Assembly (NCBI GenBank): GCA_963717195.1
Contig: CAVQVR010000010.1
Coordinates: 62,001 to 126,000 of the forward strand
DNA: 64,000 nucleotides
Source: JACDAE01 sp963717195
GTDB lineage: Bacteria; Chloroflexota; Ktedonobacteria; Ktedonobacterales; Ktedonobacteraceae
Direction of reading: 5' to 3'
Shown piece after piece: positions 1 through 9,096 of this stretch. The notes below the pieces were generated by a model that saw only the letters and a list, made by a program, of their open reading frames with translations, did not search any database and was not told the DNA's origin. Positions within the stretch are counted from its first letter, which is position 1. Each line of letters begins with the position of its first letter. A program made the position numbers and the translations under genes.

Positions 1-36
1 AGTGGATCAACACAGGTGAGAGAGAAGCCGATGCCC

Positions 37-66
37 GTCGGTTCCGGTCGGTTCCGGTCGGTTCCG
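37..66. repeat. Three tandem copies of a 10-bp unit
   Basis: GTCGGTTCCG occurs three times head to tail at 37-46, 47-56 and 57-66. The same ten bases reappear as one arm of the hairpin at 21396-21427. No function is evident; it sits just before a terminator-like hairpin. Confidence 0.8.
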
Positions 67-70
67 CGAT

Positions 71-110
71 CAGACCCGCAACAGAATTGCTGTTGTGGGT
101 CTGTTTCTTT
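71..110 (+). terminator. Rho-independent terminator for a gene left of the window
   Basis: Arms CAGACCCGCAACAG (71-84) and CTGTTGTGGGTCTG (90-103) pair over 14 bp with one G-T wobble and a 5-nt loop. They are followed by a T-rich tract (TTTCTTTCT). Orientation fits a plus-strand transcript entering from the left edge. Confidence 0.7.
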
Positions 111-222
111 CTCCTCTCCTGAATCTGCCACGGTCGATTGCGCTCCTCTCCAGAAGAGTCAACTCCAAGCTCCCTATAGTTCAGGGGCGACAACTCCATC
201 TACATCGTCTCTGAAGCGATGA

Positions 223-1572
223 ATCCTCCTTCTTTTCTGGCACTCTTTCAAAACGGGGCAATTCCAGTTTCCTGAAATCTATTTTGAAGCTGATGGAAGG
301 TCACGCACCAATCCAGGTTTTACTGCTGTACTTGGAAATCCACCCTGGGATATTGTAAAGCCCAATTCGCGTGAGTTCTTCACCTCCTATGATCCAGGCT
401 TCCGTGAGTTGGAGCGTGTGCAAGCAGATGAGCGCCAGGAAGCACTACTCAAAGAGCCTGATATTTCTGCAGAGTGGGATAACCATGTGCGTAATCTGGA
501 TGGAGAGGTAAGCTATACACGCCTGAGTGATCTCTATCCTTACCAGAGCGATGTAATAGATGGTAAGCAGACGGGTGGAGATGCCAACACATACAAACTC
601 TTTCTTGAGCGAGCATACAATTTGCTGTCACAAGGAGGCAATTGCGGTATCATAGTTCCCTCTGGTCTCTATACTGACCAGGGTTGTACAGGACTACGTA
701 AGCTGTTCTTGAAACGTGCGCAAATTAGCTATCTCTATTGCTTCGAGAATAGACGTGGCATATTTCCTATTGATAGCCGTTTCAAATTCGTCCTTTTTGG
801 TATACGTAAGACTGCGACCGAAGACATGTTTGATGCCGCTTTCATGTTGCATGATATGGGAGTCTTGTCTGCGCCACAAGACTACTCTATCACCATCCTA
901 TCTAAGTTGATCGAACGTTTCTCACCTGATACCGTCTCAATTATGGAGTTTCGTTCACAGCAGGATGTAGATATCGTTGCACAGATTTATGGGAACTGGC
1001 CTCCGCTCGGAGAGGCAATACTAAGTGATTGGTCTATTGCTCTTACCCGTGAGTTTGACATGACAAATGCTAGAGGGCTTTTCAATACTGAGCATAATGG
1101 TTGACCCCTCTACGAAGGGAAACTGATCCATCAGTACACACATCGCTTCAGTGAACCTCGGTACTGGGTAGAGCCTGAGAAGGGAAGTCAAGAACTTGCT
1201 CGTATGGAGATTCATCGCGTTGAGGAAGCACTAGATACATTCGCTCTTGAGCATTCTCTTATACGCAAGGTTGCCACTCGTAGGGAACGTGTGAAAAATT
1301 TGCTGAAATCGCAGGGTCGTGGTCCTTTGACTGCTGATGATGTAATGATTGCGCCCGATGCTCCACGTCTAGCATTTCGTAGAATAGCAAGAAGTACAGA
1401 TTTTAGGACACTTATCTGTGCCATTATACCTCCACAGGTATTTGCAGGAAACACAGTAATATTTCATAAACCGTGGTATTTTAGCGCTCAAAAAGCTCTT
1501 GAACAATTACATGATATTCGAAATTGCTATGAATCAGCTTTACTTGCTCCTGTGTTGGCATATCTCTTATGA
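223..1572 (+). pseudogene. Remnant of an Eco57I/PglX-like adenine methyltransferase (restriction-modification)
   Basis: One reading frame carries a class I N6-adenine methyltransferase core. The catalytic NPPW motif is encoded at 337-348, in the context VLGNPPWDIVKP. Downstream are the family-like stretches LFLERAYNLLSQGGNCGIIVPSG-type and FENRRGIFPIDSRFKFVL-type. The frame is interrupted by TGA at 1102-1104, where relatives have G-W-P-L-Y-E-G; a single TGG-to-TGA change explains it. The same frame then continues with PLYEGKLIHQYTHRF and further conserved sequence to 1572. No start codon or N-terminal domain is present upstream (stop at 220-222), and the C-terminus is cut short. The fragment is therefore non-functional as restriction enzyme or methylase. 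Family assignment is good; the exact subtype (type IIG, or PglX of BREX) is not decided. Confidence 0.75.
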
Positions 1573-1639
1573 CAAATATGAAGAAGCTTTTACTGCTTAT
1601 CGGAAAGCGAGTGAATGTTTTGACAGTGAACCATCCTAG
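1529..1639 (+). pseudogene. Possible C-terminal scrap of a TPR-like protein
   Basis: A 36-codon frame overlaps the methyltransferase remnant in another frame. It ends in a stretch resembling one tetratricopeptide helix pair (YDKYEEAFTAYRKASECF). It may be a deletion junction joining two broken genes, just left of the inverted-repeat element at 1642. Too short for a firm call. Confidence 0.3.
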
Positions 1640-1641
1640 TA

Positions 1642-1939
1642 GGCCCGGCGCTCCGTAAGCTGTCATGGGGCGCAAAGTAGCAAACATTCTTCGCTCTACC
1701 AGGTCCTCTCTGGTATTTCGAGCAAGGAGTCTTGATAGATGAGTGCCGAATTGCCGAAGAGAAACGGAACAATCGCCATTTTTGACCGAATGAGAGGCTG
1801 AATAATCGACTTTTGAGCTTTTTGTAAAGGTGCGAGTTCCGACTCCCCTGCATCCGGAACTCGCAATGAGCAATTATACAGTTTATGCATGCAGTAACCA
1901 CTCCCTTGCCCTTCATGACAGCTTACGGAGCGCCGGGCC
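1642..1939. mobile_element. MITE-like element with 26-bp perfect terminal inverted repeats
   Basis: The 26 bases at 1642-1667 (beginning GGCCCGGCGCTCCGTAAGCT) are exactly the reverse complement of 1914-1939. They bound a 298-bp unit with no convincing gene. The same 26 bases recur alone at 3755-3780. No flanking target duplication is recognisable. This is a non-autonomous transposable element or a deleted insertion sequence; the transposase family is unknown. Confidence 0.65.
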
Positions 1940-2031
1940 AAATTGAAGGGGAAAGAGAAAGGTCGCAGCTCGCTTCCAGACAGTGACTAGCGCGTTTCGA
2001 GCTTCTTGTAAATCATTTCCCGATATCTTAC

Positions 2032-3111
2032 CTAGATGGTCAATTTCCCTTGCACCGTGAGATTTTTGGAGCCATCGGTGGTATCGGCCAGGTTAATATG
2101 GATAGTGGTTGGTCCGATATCAGTGGTTTGCGGATCTATGGTGAGGGTAACAGAGAAGTTGCCCTGGGCATCACTGGTGGCAGAGACAATATTACTGTCA
2201 AGCGCCTGGACCCCTATACTTGCTTGCAGTTTAGCGTTGGCAACCCACCCTGTTCCCGTAACCGTTACCTTACCTCCTGGCTGTACCTGATTGGGGGTGA
2301 CCGTAACGATGGCCTGCTGGCAGCTCGCCGCAGTTGTGCAGCCACCCGTACTCTGGATGATGGTCAATTTCCCTTGCACCGTGAGGTTTTTGGAGCCATC
2401 GGTGGTATCGGCCAGGTTAATATGGATAGTGGTTGGTCCGATATCAGTGGTTCGAGGATTTATGGTGAGGGTAACAGAGAAGTTGCCCTGGGCATCACTG
2501 GTGGCAGAGACAATATTACTGTCAAGCGCCTGGACCCCTACACCTGCTTGCAGTTTGGCGTTGGCAACCCACCCTTTTACCGTAACCGTTACCTTGCCTC
2601 CTGGCTGTACCTGATTGGGAGTGACCGTAACGATGGCCTGCTGGCAGCTCGCCGCAGTTGTGCAACCGTGAGTCGTCGTGATTACCGGATTTGAGTGAGG
2701 AGAAGAGGTCCCTGTATGCTGCTGGATGGTATAAAGAACAACGGCCATACTGCCCAGCAAGGCTACTAGCAGAACTGCCGCAGCCAGTGTATTGAGTCGA
2801 TGAACAAGAGAATGGCGCGGTGAGCGTGCTCCACGCAAGGCACCCATTTCGATAGTAGTATAACTTTGTGAATTTTGCATTGGTTGTTTTTTCCTACTTT
2901 CTTGAATATTTTGTTGCAAAAGAGGAGCATCGCTAATGCGGTTCCAGATTCGGTCGAGCGCCTCTTGTTGAGGCAATGCATCAGCCTGATAATAGCTACT
3001 CAGGTATACCAGGGCCTCTGCATCACGCTGATCACCTTCTTTGGATTGCTTCACCGCTTCAATTTGTCGGTCTATATCTTCTGGTAAAAAGAACTCATCC
3101 TTCTCAGTCAC
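2032..3111 (-). CDS. Membrane-anchored anti-sigma-like protein with two tandem Ig-like repeats
   Basis: 359 residues. The GTG start at 3111 has a strong AGGAGG upstream and overlaps the end of the sigma-factor gene by 8 bp, so the two are translationally coupled. An acidic N-terminal cytoplasmic region (about 1-100) precedes one transmembrane helix (about 105-130). A Thr/Ser-rich linker follows, then two 108-residue extracellular repeats, each starting CTTAASCQQAIVTVTPNQV and ending LTVQGKLTI. The repeats look like beta-sandwich modules. Gene order (sigma then membrane protein) and topology fit an anti-sigma factor that holds the ECF sigma factor at the membrane. No zinc-binding HxxxCxxC motif is visible in the N-terminus, so this function is inferred from context. 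Confidence 0.65.
   Translation of the reverse strand: MTEKDEFFLPEDIDRQIEAVKQSKEGDQRDAEALVYLSSYYQADALPQQEALDRIWNRISDAPLLQQNIQESRKKQPMQNSQSYTTIEMGALRGARSPRHSLVHRLNTLAAAVLLVALLGSMAVVLYTIQQHTGTSSPHSNPVITTTHGCTTAASCQQAIVTVTPNQVQPGGKVTVTVKGWVANAKLQAGVGVQALDSNIVSATSDAQGNFSVTLTINPRTTDIGPTTIHINLADTTDGSKNLTVQGKLTIIQSTGGCTTAASCQQAIVTVTPNQVQPGGKVTVTGTGWVANAKLQASIGVQALDSNIVSATSDAQGNFSVTLTIDPQTTDIGPTTIHINLADTTDGSKNLTVQGKLTI
2036..2683. repeat. Tandem duplication, two 324-bp copies
   Basis: Two direct copies at about 2041-2364 and 2365-2688 differ at few positions (for example ATTCGAGGAT-type versus TTTGCGGATC-type changes). They lie wholly inside the preceding minus-strand gene, adding one 108-residue extracellular domain in frame. 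The high nucleotide identity points to recent duplication or ongoing homogenisation. Confidence 0.85.
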
Positions 3112-3667
3112 CGTCCTGCTCCTCCTTTCTTCGTCGATAAATTTTCCGTAAAAGATTTAAACTCCGTGAAAGAGTAACACGCACAAGGTTTTCTTGCTTT
3201 CCTAACCTGGTTGCAATTTCGCTACAGGATAGATCCTGGCCAAAACGCATGCGTAAAATCTGCTGTTGAAGCAGAGGCAAGCTTTGCAGATGAGCATATA
3301 AATCGAAGTAATCTTCTTGTCGCAAAGCAGCATATTCGGGACCGACCATTTCATCTTCAAAAAGACCGTTAGCGACATGCTCAAGTGCCACGTTCTGACG
3401 AGTTTTGCCCCGTCTATACGTGTCAATCACTTTGTTGCGGGTAACGCGCCAGAACCATGACTGCTTCTCTTTCTCTAAAAGCGCAGGAAACTTTGCATTC
3501 TCGAGAGCAGCCAGGAAAACGTCTACCACAAGATCTTCCGCATCCTCTTCTGAAGTGATGTGCATACGAACATAGGTAAGCAGACCAGGTGCGTATATTT
3601 TGTACAGACGAGCCATCTCCTGTTCTCTCGGTGCTATATGCCTGTTTACTTGCATCATTTCCCTCAT
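3104..3667 (-). CDS. ECF-subfamily RNA polymerase sigma factor
   Basis: 187 residues with the standard two-domain ECF layout. Region 2 (about 22-95) includes the typical EDAEDLVVDVFLAAL and the -10-binding WFWRVTRNKVIDTYRR. Region 4 (about 130-180) contains LPLLQQQILRMRFGQDLSCSEIA followed by the recognition helix. It overlaps the downstream membrane-protein gene by 8 bp. It is expected to direct RNA polymerase to a small regulon when the membrane partner releases it. The start is uncertain: ATG codons at residues 1, 4 and 5 are all possible, and a GAGGGA lies before residue 5. Confidence 0.9.
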   Translation of the reverse strand: MREMMQVNRHIAPREQEMARLYKIYAPGLLTYVRMHITSEEDAEDLVVDVFLAALENAKFPALLEKEKQSWFWRVTRNKVIDTYRRGKTRQNVALEHVANGLFEDEMVGPEYAALRQEDYFDLYAHLQSLPLLQQQILRMRFGQDLSCSEIATRLGKQENLVRVTLSRSLNLLRKIYRRRKEEQDGD

Positions 3668-3725
3668 ATGGTTTGAATAATTCCCTCTAACTATCGTTTC
3701 ACATGGCTAAATATTACAAGAATTA

Positions 3726-3750
3726 GGGACCAATTTTGAAAATTGGTCCC
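3726..3750. terminator. Perfect palindrome, probable transcription stop or element end
   Basis: GGGACCAATTTT at 3726-3737 and AAAATTGGTCCC at 3739-3750 pair perfectly around one base. It lies between the sigma-factor promoter region and the 3' end of the minus-strand gene 3776-4264. The A/T-rich inner arms suit a bidirectional terminator, but it directly abuts the repeat at 3755 and may belong to a mobile element. Confidence 0.45.
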
Positions 3751-3754
3751 ATGT

Positions 3755-3780
3755 GGCCCGGCGCTCCGTAAGCTGTCATG
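3755..3780. repeat. Solo copy of the 26-bp element end
   Basis: All 26 bases match the terminal repeat at 1642-1667 in the same orientation. The repeat covers the stop codon (3776-3778) of the neighbouring membrane-protein gene, so the insertion may have reset that protein's C-terminus. Confidence 0.8.
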
Positions 3781-4264
3781 CCGAGTGAACAGGCGCGGCA
3801 GGGCGGCGCAGGAAGAGGAAACGTACCATGAGCAGGTAGCCGCCTGAGGCCATGCAGAAAAGAAGAAAGAGGACTATAGAGGCAAATGCCGCCGCAGCGG
3901 GGAGGTCAGGAATAAAGTTGGCGCGAATACTCGCTCCCAGGAAGAGGAGGCCGCAAGCGTAAAGAGGGAGGCCGCTCAGGTAGGCCATGCGCCTCTGGAC
4001 CAGCAGTTCTTTGGACTTGAAGGAACGACGCACCATGCGGGCGGCGATGAAGGTAAAGGTGACTCCAAGAACGATGTAGAGGACAAAGAGCGAGAGCCAT
4101 GCTACCGGGATAAGGCCAGGGGCGATTTGATCTAGCAGCAGCAACAGCGGGTCAAAAGCGATGAAAATGCCCGTACACAGTCCAATAAACACGATGGCGG
4201 GCAACCAGAGGCGAATAAGCAGAAGTACGTCAAAGGAGAACTTTCCAATAGTTATGTTCATCAT
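3776..4264 (-). CDS. Small four-helix membrane protein of unknown function
   Basis: 162 residues with four hydrophobic segments (about 16-36, 53-75, 95-113 and 124-150). A basic cytoplasmic loop (ARMVRRSFKSKELLVQRRM) joins helices 2 and 3. No family is recognised. The stop codon lies within the 26-bp repeat at 3755-3780, so the last few residues (PVHSA) may derive from the insertion. It is not obviously co-transcribed with the sigma operon, being separated by the palindrome at 3726. Confidence 0.6.
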   Translation of the reverse strand: MMNITIGKFSFDVLLLIRLWLPAIVFIGLCTGIFIAFDPLLLLLDQIAPGLIPVAWLSLFVLYIVLGVTFTFIAARMVRRSFKSKELLVQRRMAYLSGLPLYACGLLFLGASIRANFIPDLPAAAAFASIVLFLLFCMASGGYLLMVRFLFLRRPAAPVHSA

Positions 4265-4301
4265 AAAATCCTTCCTGGATGTTTTTAAGCGATATTCGGT
4301 A

Positions 4302-4369
4302 ACTCCTCAGGTGCGAAGCGCCGCTGGCGCTGAAATGTCCGGTCCTGACTGGAAGAGGGCATGAGGAGT
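4302..4369. repeat. Dispersed palindromic repeat, copy 1
   Basis: Outer arms ACTCCTCA and TGAGGAGT enclose an inner palindrome AGCGCCGCTGGCGCT. A related sequence in opposite orientation lies at 53721-53759. Together they suggest a small intergenic repeat family. This copy sits upstream of the minus-strand gene 3776-4264. Confidence 0.55.
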
Positions 4370-4508
4370 GACGTTATTCATCGGTTTTCAATATGTATAT
4401 AGGTTTCAAGGCGTTTTTTCTTCTCAAAGCCCTACTGCTTTGAGTGTGCTCTCTTCCTCAAGCATACCTGATGTGAAATCGACTTGGCTAAGGAATTCAG
4501 GGACAATC

Positions 4509-6441
4509 TCACATCATTGTTTGTTCTAATTGATGGAGGTATTGAGTTCGTACCAGAAAGAAATAGACCACCTGGAACAGCAGAAACCCTCCAATCGTCA
4601 GGATCGTTGGCAAGAAAACCTGAGTGCCCGCATGCATATTGTTCTGGACCACGATCATGGCAAACACAGTATGGACAATCGCCATCATGAAGGGAACAAA
4701 AAACAGGACCACCATCTGAAGCGTCAGACTTGCTCGCATCTCGCGTGACGTGAGACCTATTTTCATCAAGGCACGATAACGGTTTGTATTCTCAGTCAGG
4801 CTACTATAGAGCCTGAAGTAGAGGAAACTGCTTGAGGCAATCAAGAAGATTATCGCCACAAACAAGCCTACAAACAAGGTGATATTGGGAATTTTGATAG
4901 GAATTCAGGTAATCAAGTGCACGGGACGATAGCAAGAAAAAGTCTTCAGAGGAAGATCCATGTGTTGTGCTCTCGTAGATCTTTTGGGTTTGCTCTTGTA
5001 AGGTAAAAGCAATCGTAAGGGTATCTCTCCATGGTACGATAGAATAGCCAACATACACATTTTGTTGCAGGCCTGTGGAATACCGCTGGTAGTCCTGGTC
5101 TGGCACGATGAGCACATTCGTCAAAAAATCTTCGTTGAGTACCTGCTGGCTGTTACGACTCACAACATGCACTCGTTGGCCGTGCACCAGGGTGATGGTA
5201 CTCCCGCTAGGGATGGGTGGATTGTTTGGATCGGGCTGAGACGTTGATACTTCGATGGCCTCACCGGACTGCATGGAGAGCGACGAGGCGTGAACGACAG
5301 CCGCCCATCGATTATAGTCACTCAAGGACATACAGGGTACCGCAATGCTTTTCCCTGTAACCTCTAAGAGCGCATACGATGCCTCAACCCTGGTAGAGGA
5401 GAAATGCTGATCGTGCAAGGTCTTCGCCATCGTCTTTTCAATGGGGGTGATGGCCGCAGTCTTGCCTGGTTGAAACAAGAGCGTAAAGGCGAAGGGCATC
5501 ACATGAGCACTGGTCCGCGACTTGAACAAGGTCAGGGCAGAGGTTGCCGTAAAGGTAACACTCAAGATCATGGCAATAGCGAAGAAGAGACGCGCATTGT
5601 CTTTCATACTATATGCGAGATCGGAGAGCCACAGCATGTGCGTTCCCCGCCAGTAAAAACGTCGTCTCTTCTTGAGCAGATGGATAATAAAGACACTCAA
5701 TTGGGTGTAGAGAAAGTAGGTGCCAAGGGCAACCAGGACAATGACAACCACTGGTTGAACGCCAAGACCATCCAGAGGAGCACGATACGAGACGGCAAGT
5801 CCATAGCCTACAATCAGACACGCCGCAGCAAAGAGTGCCAGAACTAGCACTGGTTTTGGCTCTGCCTTAGGCCGACGAGTTCCTTTCAACAAACTGGTTA
5901 CCGAATTGTTCCGTATGAAAAACATCGTGGCAAGAGAGACCAGCAGGAAAAGCATCGTAAAAGCTACGCCAGTACTCAGGAGTGCCTGCACTGGAATATA
6001 GAAGGGCAAGGTGGGCATATCAAATACCGCTGATCCAAGCAACAAAAAGAGTTTGGAACCAATCAGGCCAATGATAATGCCTCCACAGAGAGCAGCAAGT
6101 CCCAGCAGCATATTTTCGAGGAATACCATCCCCATGAATTGCCGATTGGACATCCCCAGAAGAGTGAGAATACCGAATTCCTTCGTGCGCCCTTTGAGAA
6201 ATGTTCCCATCGAGTACAGAATAAAAAAGAAGGCAAAAATGAAAATGATATATTCAGCGATCTGCATACCATTGATGATACTTTCCTTCAGGTACCCTTG
6301 CTGTAAGTTGGGATGATTCGCCAGGGTGGCGTAGAGAAAAAACATCAGAATGGCAAAGGAGCTACTCAAAAAGTAGGCCGCATAGGCACGCATGTTGCGC
6401 CTGACATTGTTGCTAGCGAATTGGAAGAACGTCATTGACAT
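4509..6441 (-). CDS. BceB-like ABC transporter permease, frameshifted
   Basis: The first frame (6441 to about 4890) encodes an FtsX-type permease. It has an N-terminal helix, SMGTFLKGRTKEFGILTLLGMS-type region, about seven helices and a large extracytoplasmic domain (roughly residues 300-510), as in bacitracin-sensing BceB proteins. At the GGG run 4887-4889 the frame is lost. Removing one base joins it to a second frame (to 4509) that supplies NITLFVGLFVAIIFLIASSSFLYFRLY and the last three helices. The repaired protein is about 643 residues, the usual length of the family. It overlaps the ATPase gene by 29 bp. The role is target protection or export of peptide antibiotics and stimulus sensing for the kinase. 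The indel may be a sequencing error. Confidence 0.8.
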
Positions 6442-7174
6442 TTCCTCCTAACAAAGCCAGCACGTCAACGATTTGCTGATAAAACGTTTGCCGATTGCTG
6501 CCACGGCGAATCTCATTGTAAAAACGACCATCTTTAATAAAGATCACACGATGGCAATAGCTTGCCGCCAGTGCATCATGGGTCACCAGCATCATCGTGG
6601 TACCCTGAACCTGATTCATCTTTTCCAGAAGTTCCATCACCGTACGAGCGGCCTTTGAGTCCAGATTGCCGGTAGGTTCATCGGCCAGCAAGAGCGAAGG
6701 AGAATGAATAAGCGCACGCGCAATAGCAGCACGCTGCGCCTGACCACCCGAGACCTCATAGGTGCGCTTCTTGAGCAGATCTTGAATGCCCAATTGGTAC
6801 GCGATCGTTTGGAGACGCTGCTCCATTTCTTTCACACTGCACTTATCCAGCGTTAACGGTAGCACGATATTTTCGCCAATGGTCAAGGTATCGAGCAGGT
6901 TGTAATCCTGAAAGACGAAGCCTAGTTCGCGGCGTCTGAACTGAGCCAACGTATTTTTTGAGAGGGTAGAAGGATCAAAGGTATTGATACGCACCTGACC
7001 GGATGTGGGGGTATCGATAGTCGCAACCAGGTTCAGCAACGTTGTCTTGCCGCTTCCCGAGGGTCCCATGATCCCTACAAACTCGCGTGGATTGAGCGAA
7101 AGATTGATATCATAGAGAGCCTGATAGGGAATCTTGCCCCCGTAGATCTTATTGAGATGAGTGAGAGTTAGCAT
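6413..7174 (-). CDS. BceA-like ABC transporter ATP-binding protein
   Basis: 253 residues. Walker A GPSGSGKTT is near residue 38 and the Q-loop FVFQDYNLLDTLT near 92. Signature VSGGQAQRAAIARAL is followed by Walker B LLLADEPTGNLDS and the H-loop VTHD. This is the MacB/LolD/BceA type that pairs with a ten-helix permease, encoded immediately downstream with a 29-bp overlap. It drives the antimicrobial-peptide detoxification transporter. A strong candidate operator for the neighbouring response regulator lies 68-104 bp upstream of the start. Confidence 0.9.
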   Translation of the reverse strand: MLTLTHLNKIYGGKIPYQALYDINLSLNPREFVGIMGPSGSGKTTLLNLVATIDTPTSGQVRINTFDPSTLSKNTLAQFRRRELGFVFQDYNLLDTLTIGENIVLPLTLDKCSVKEMEQRLQTIAYQLGIQDLLKKRTYEVSGGQAQRAAIARALIHSPSLLLADEPTGNLDSKAARTVMELLEKMNQVQGTTMMLVTHDALAASYCHRVIFIKDGRFYNEIRRGSNRQTFYQQIVDVLALLGGNVNDVLPIR

Positions 7175-7241
7175 TATTTCACTGTATTCCTTTCAAAATG
7201 TTTTCCTGCTGAAAGAATAACAGAGCACCACGCCTGGTCCA

Positions 7242-7278
7242 ATCGATTTTGCTTACAGTAAGCTTACATCTTTGTAAG
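7242..7278. promoter_or_regulatory. Candidate response-regulator binding site upstream of the ABC genes
   Basis: Half-sites CTTACA occur at 7252-7257 and 7263-7268, 11 bp apart, with an inverted TGTAAG after a 4-nt gap. The 37-bp block is nearly identical (two differences) to 9796-9832. One helical turn between direct half-sites is typical of OmpR/PhoB-family binding. Its position upstream of the ABC ATPase fits induction by the adjacent BceR-like regulator. Confidence 0.6.
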
Positions 7279-7287
7279 CTTCTGCCA

Positions 7288-8295
7288 TCATGACTTATAC
7301 CCAACACCTGATTGTGTGCGAGAGAAGAACGTAAGATGGAAGGTTGTCCCGGTATTTACCTCAGATTCAACCGTGATAGAATGCTCTAGTTGTTTACAGG
7401 CTTCATGAACAAGGTAGAGACCCATGCCCGTTGATTGGCGATGGGTCCGTCCATTTTCGCCAGTGAAGTACGGTTCGAAGATGCGCGGGAGATCAGCCGC
7501 AGGAATACCTATCCCCTGATCAGATACCGTGAGCGTAGCACGATCCCCTTGCACATGTGCAATCAGGCGCACCTTTTTGCCGGTGCCAGAAGAGTATTTA
7601 ATGGCATTGATCACGAGTTGATCGATGATGAATGCCAGCCATTTCAGGTCGGAAAGAACCAGAAGAGTGGGGTTGATCTGTACCTCAGGATAGACGGCAT
7701 TGCGCAGAAAGAATTGTTTGTTTTTGCGAATGACCTCGTTCGTAATTTTGTGGAGTGCGACCGGTTCGACATGAAAGTCGCTTGCAAAGGTGTCCAGGCG
7801 TGCAGTATAGAGCGTCATTTCCAGGCCCTGCTGAAGCCGATCCGTCTCTTCGCGAATACTCGTGAAACGTGGATCATCCTCATCTTGCGTAATGAGCGAG
7901 ATCACGGACAGTGGGGTTTTCATCTGATGAACCCAGATGTTGGTAAAGGTCATATGTCTCTCCTGTGAGCGCTGATAATGAAAGAGGCGCTCCTGGTAGA
8001 AACGGTATTGGGTATGCAGCAAGTCCGTCAATGCCTCCCCAAGAGGAGAGCTGCCATAATGCACGAGTGACTCATCAAGCGACATCAATGGAGAACTGAG
8101 CCGCCGATAGAAGATAAACCGGGTGAAGTAGCGATAGAGGAGATACCCCATGAGTGTCAGAGCACAAAGCAGGACTGCATAGAGAAGCAGATCCAGATTG
8201 TGAAATCCGGCCAGCCAGCAGATGAGGAGAATGAGGCTGAGTTGCAGTACATTGAGAAGAAGCAAGCTTGCATGATCACGCAGGAAAAGTTTCAT
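7288..8295 (-). CDS. BceS-like intramembrane-sensing histidine kinase
   Basis: 335 residues. Two N-terminal transmembrane helices (about 13-30 and 35-54) are separated by only a few residues, with no extracellular sensor domain. This is the hallmark of kinases that read the state of a BceAB transporter. The phosphoacceptor box is FTNIWVHQMKTPLSVISL (His near 122). The ATPase domain shows N (QLVINAIKYS), G1 (VSDQGIGIP) and G2 (GMGLYLV) boxes. It overlaps the response-regulator gene by 4 bp (ATGA). It is expected to phosphorylate that regulator in response to cell-wall-active peptides. Confidence 0.88.
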   Translation of the reverse strand: MKLFLRDHASLLLLNVLQLSLILLICWLAGFHNLDLLLYAVLLCALTLMGYLLYRYFTRFIFYRRLSSPLMSLDESLVHYGSSPLGEALTDLLHTQYRFYQERLFHYQRSQERHMTFTNIWVHQMKTPLSVISLITQDEDDPRFTSIREETDRLQQGLEMTLYTARLDTFASDFHVEPVALHKITNEVIRKNKQFFLRNAVYPEVQINPTLLVLSDLKWLAFIIDQLVINAIKYSSGTGKKVRLIAHVQGDRATLTVSDQGIGIPAADLPRIFEPYFTGENGRTHRQSTGMGLYLVHEACKQLEHSITVESEVNTGTTFHLTFFSRTQSGVGYKS

Positions 8296-9002
8296 TGAGC
8301 CTTTCTCCAGGTCGTATTCAAACGATATCCTGAACCACGGATTGTCTCTAGCGCATCCTCGACTCCCAACTCTTGTAATTTTTTGCGCATGCGTGTCACA
8401 TACACATTCAAGGTATTTTCCTCGACAAAGGTGGTTTCATCCCACAGGACTTCAAGCAGACGCTCACGACTCACGACACGGTCGATATGACTGAGGAGAG
8501 ACTCCAGAAGTTGCGCTTCCTTTTTGCTGACGCGGATGGAGAGTTCTGCCAGCGAAACCTGCAAGCGCTCAGGATAGAGTATCAGCCCTGCGCATTCAAT
8601 GATACGCTCATCTGCACGCGAGGCGTAATCGCCGTAGGCGCGGCGCAACTGACTACGCACTTTGGCAATAACGACCTCGTAGGAGAATGGCTTCGTGATG
8701 TAGTCGTCCGCACCATTTTCGAGGGCCATCACCTGGTCCATCGTGCTTTCACGCGCCGAGACAAAGAGAATGGGGCAGGTAGAAACGTTGCGTATCTGCC
8801 GACACCAGTAAAAGCCATCAAAAAAGGGCAGGTTAATATCGAGCAACACAAGATCTGGTTGTATGCGCTTGAACTCATCGAAGACATGCGCGAAATCGGT
8901 GAGAGGAACAGCCGCATAGCTATATTTTTCAAGGTGTGATTGCAACAACTGTGCAATTTTTGGATCGTCTTCGACGATAAGAATCGTGGATGGTAAAGGC
9001 AT
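8292..9002 (-). CDS. BceR-like OmpR-family response regulator
   Basis: 236 residues. The receiver domain has the acidic pocket EDD at 11-13, phosphoacceptor Asp55 in DLVLLDINLP, Ser/Thr and Lys in the expected places (FVSAR, ITKPF). The C-terminal winged helix (about 135-232) ends with YVTRMRKKLQELGVEDALETIRGSGYRL, typical of OmpR/PhoB. It is the first gene of the four-gene minus-strand module regulator-kinase-ATPase-permease. The 37-bp repeats at 7242 and 9796 are its most likely targets. Confidence 0.9.
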   Translation of the reverse strand: MPLPSTILIVEDDPKIAQLLQSHLEKYSYAAVPLTDFAHVFDEFKRIQPDLVLLDINLPFFDGFYWCRQIRNVSTCPILFVSARESTMDQVMALENGADDYITKPFSYEVVIAKVRSQLRRAYGDYASRADERIIECAGLILYPERLQVSLAELSIRVSKKEAQLLESLLSHIDRVVSRERLLEVLWDETTFVEENTLNVYVTRMRKKLQELGVEDALETIRGSGYRLNTTWRKAQ

Positions 9003-9096
9003 AGCAGGGAGACTCCTTACAGACAGTCTTCTGATCCGAGAGCCTGAGCGGAGCGCACTCCTCTCTGGCAGATGAGCGCAGCTAGACGCTTCTGAT

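Noticed and set aside
1481..1941. Several minus-strand frames of 80-130 codons
   Set aside because: They run across the inverted-repeat element and the methyltransferase remnant, have no RBS and no protein-like composition.
2050..2694. 214-codon plus-strand frame opposite the anti-sigma gene
   Set aside because: It is the antisense of the duplicated 324-bp repeat; its own repetition is explained by the real minus-strand protein.
5404..5847. 147-codon plus-strand frame
   Set aside because: Antisense to the permease's extracytoplasmic domain; no RBS or family features.
7435..7968. 177-codon plus-strand frame
   Set aside because: Shadow of the histidine kinase gene.
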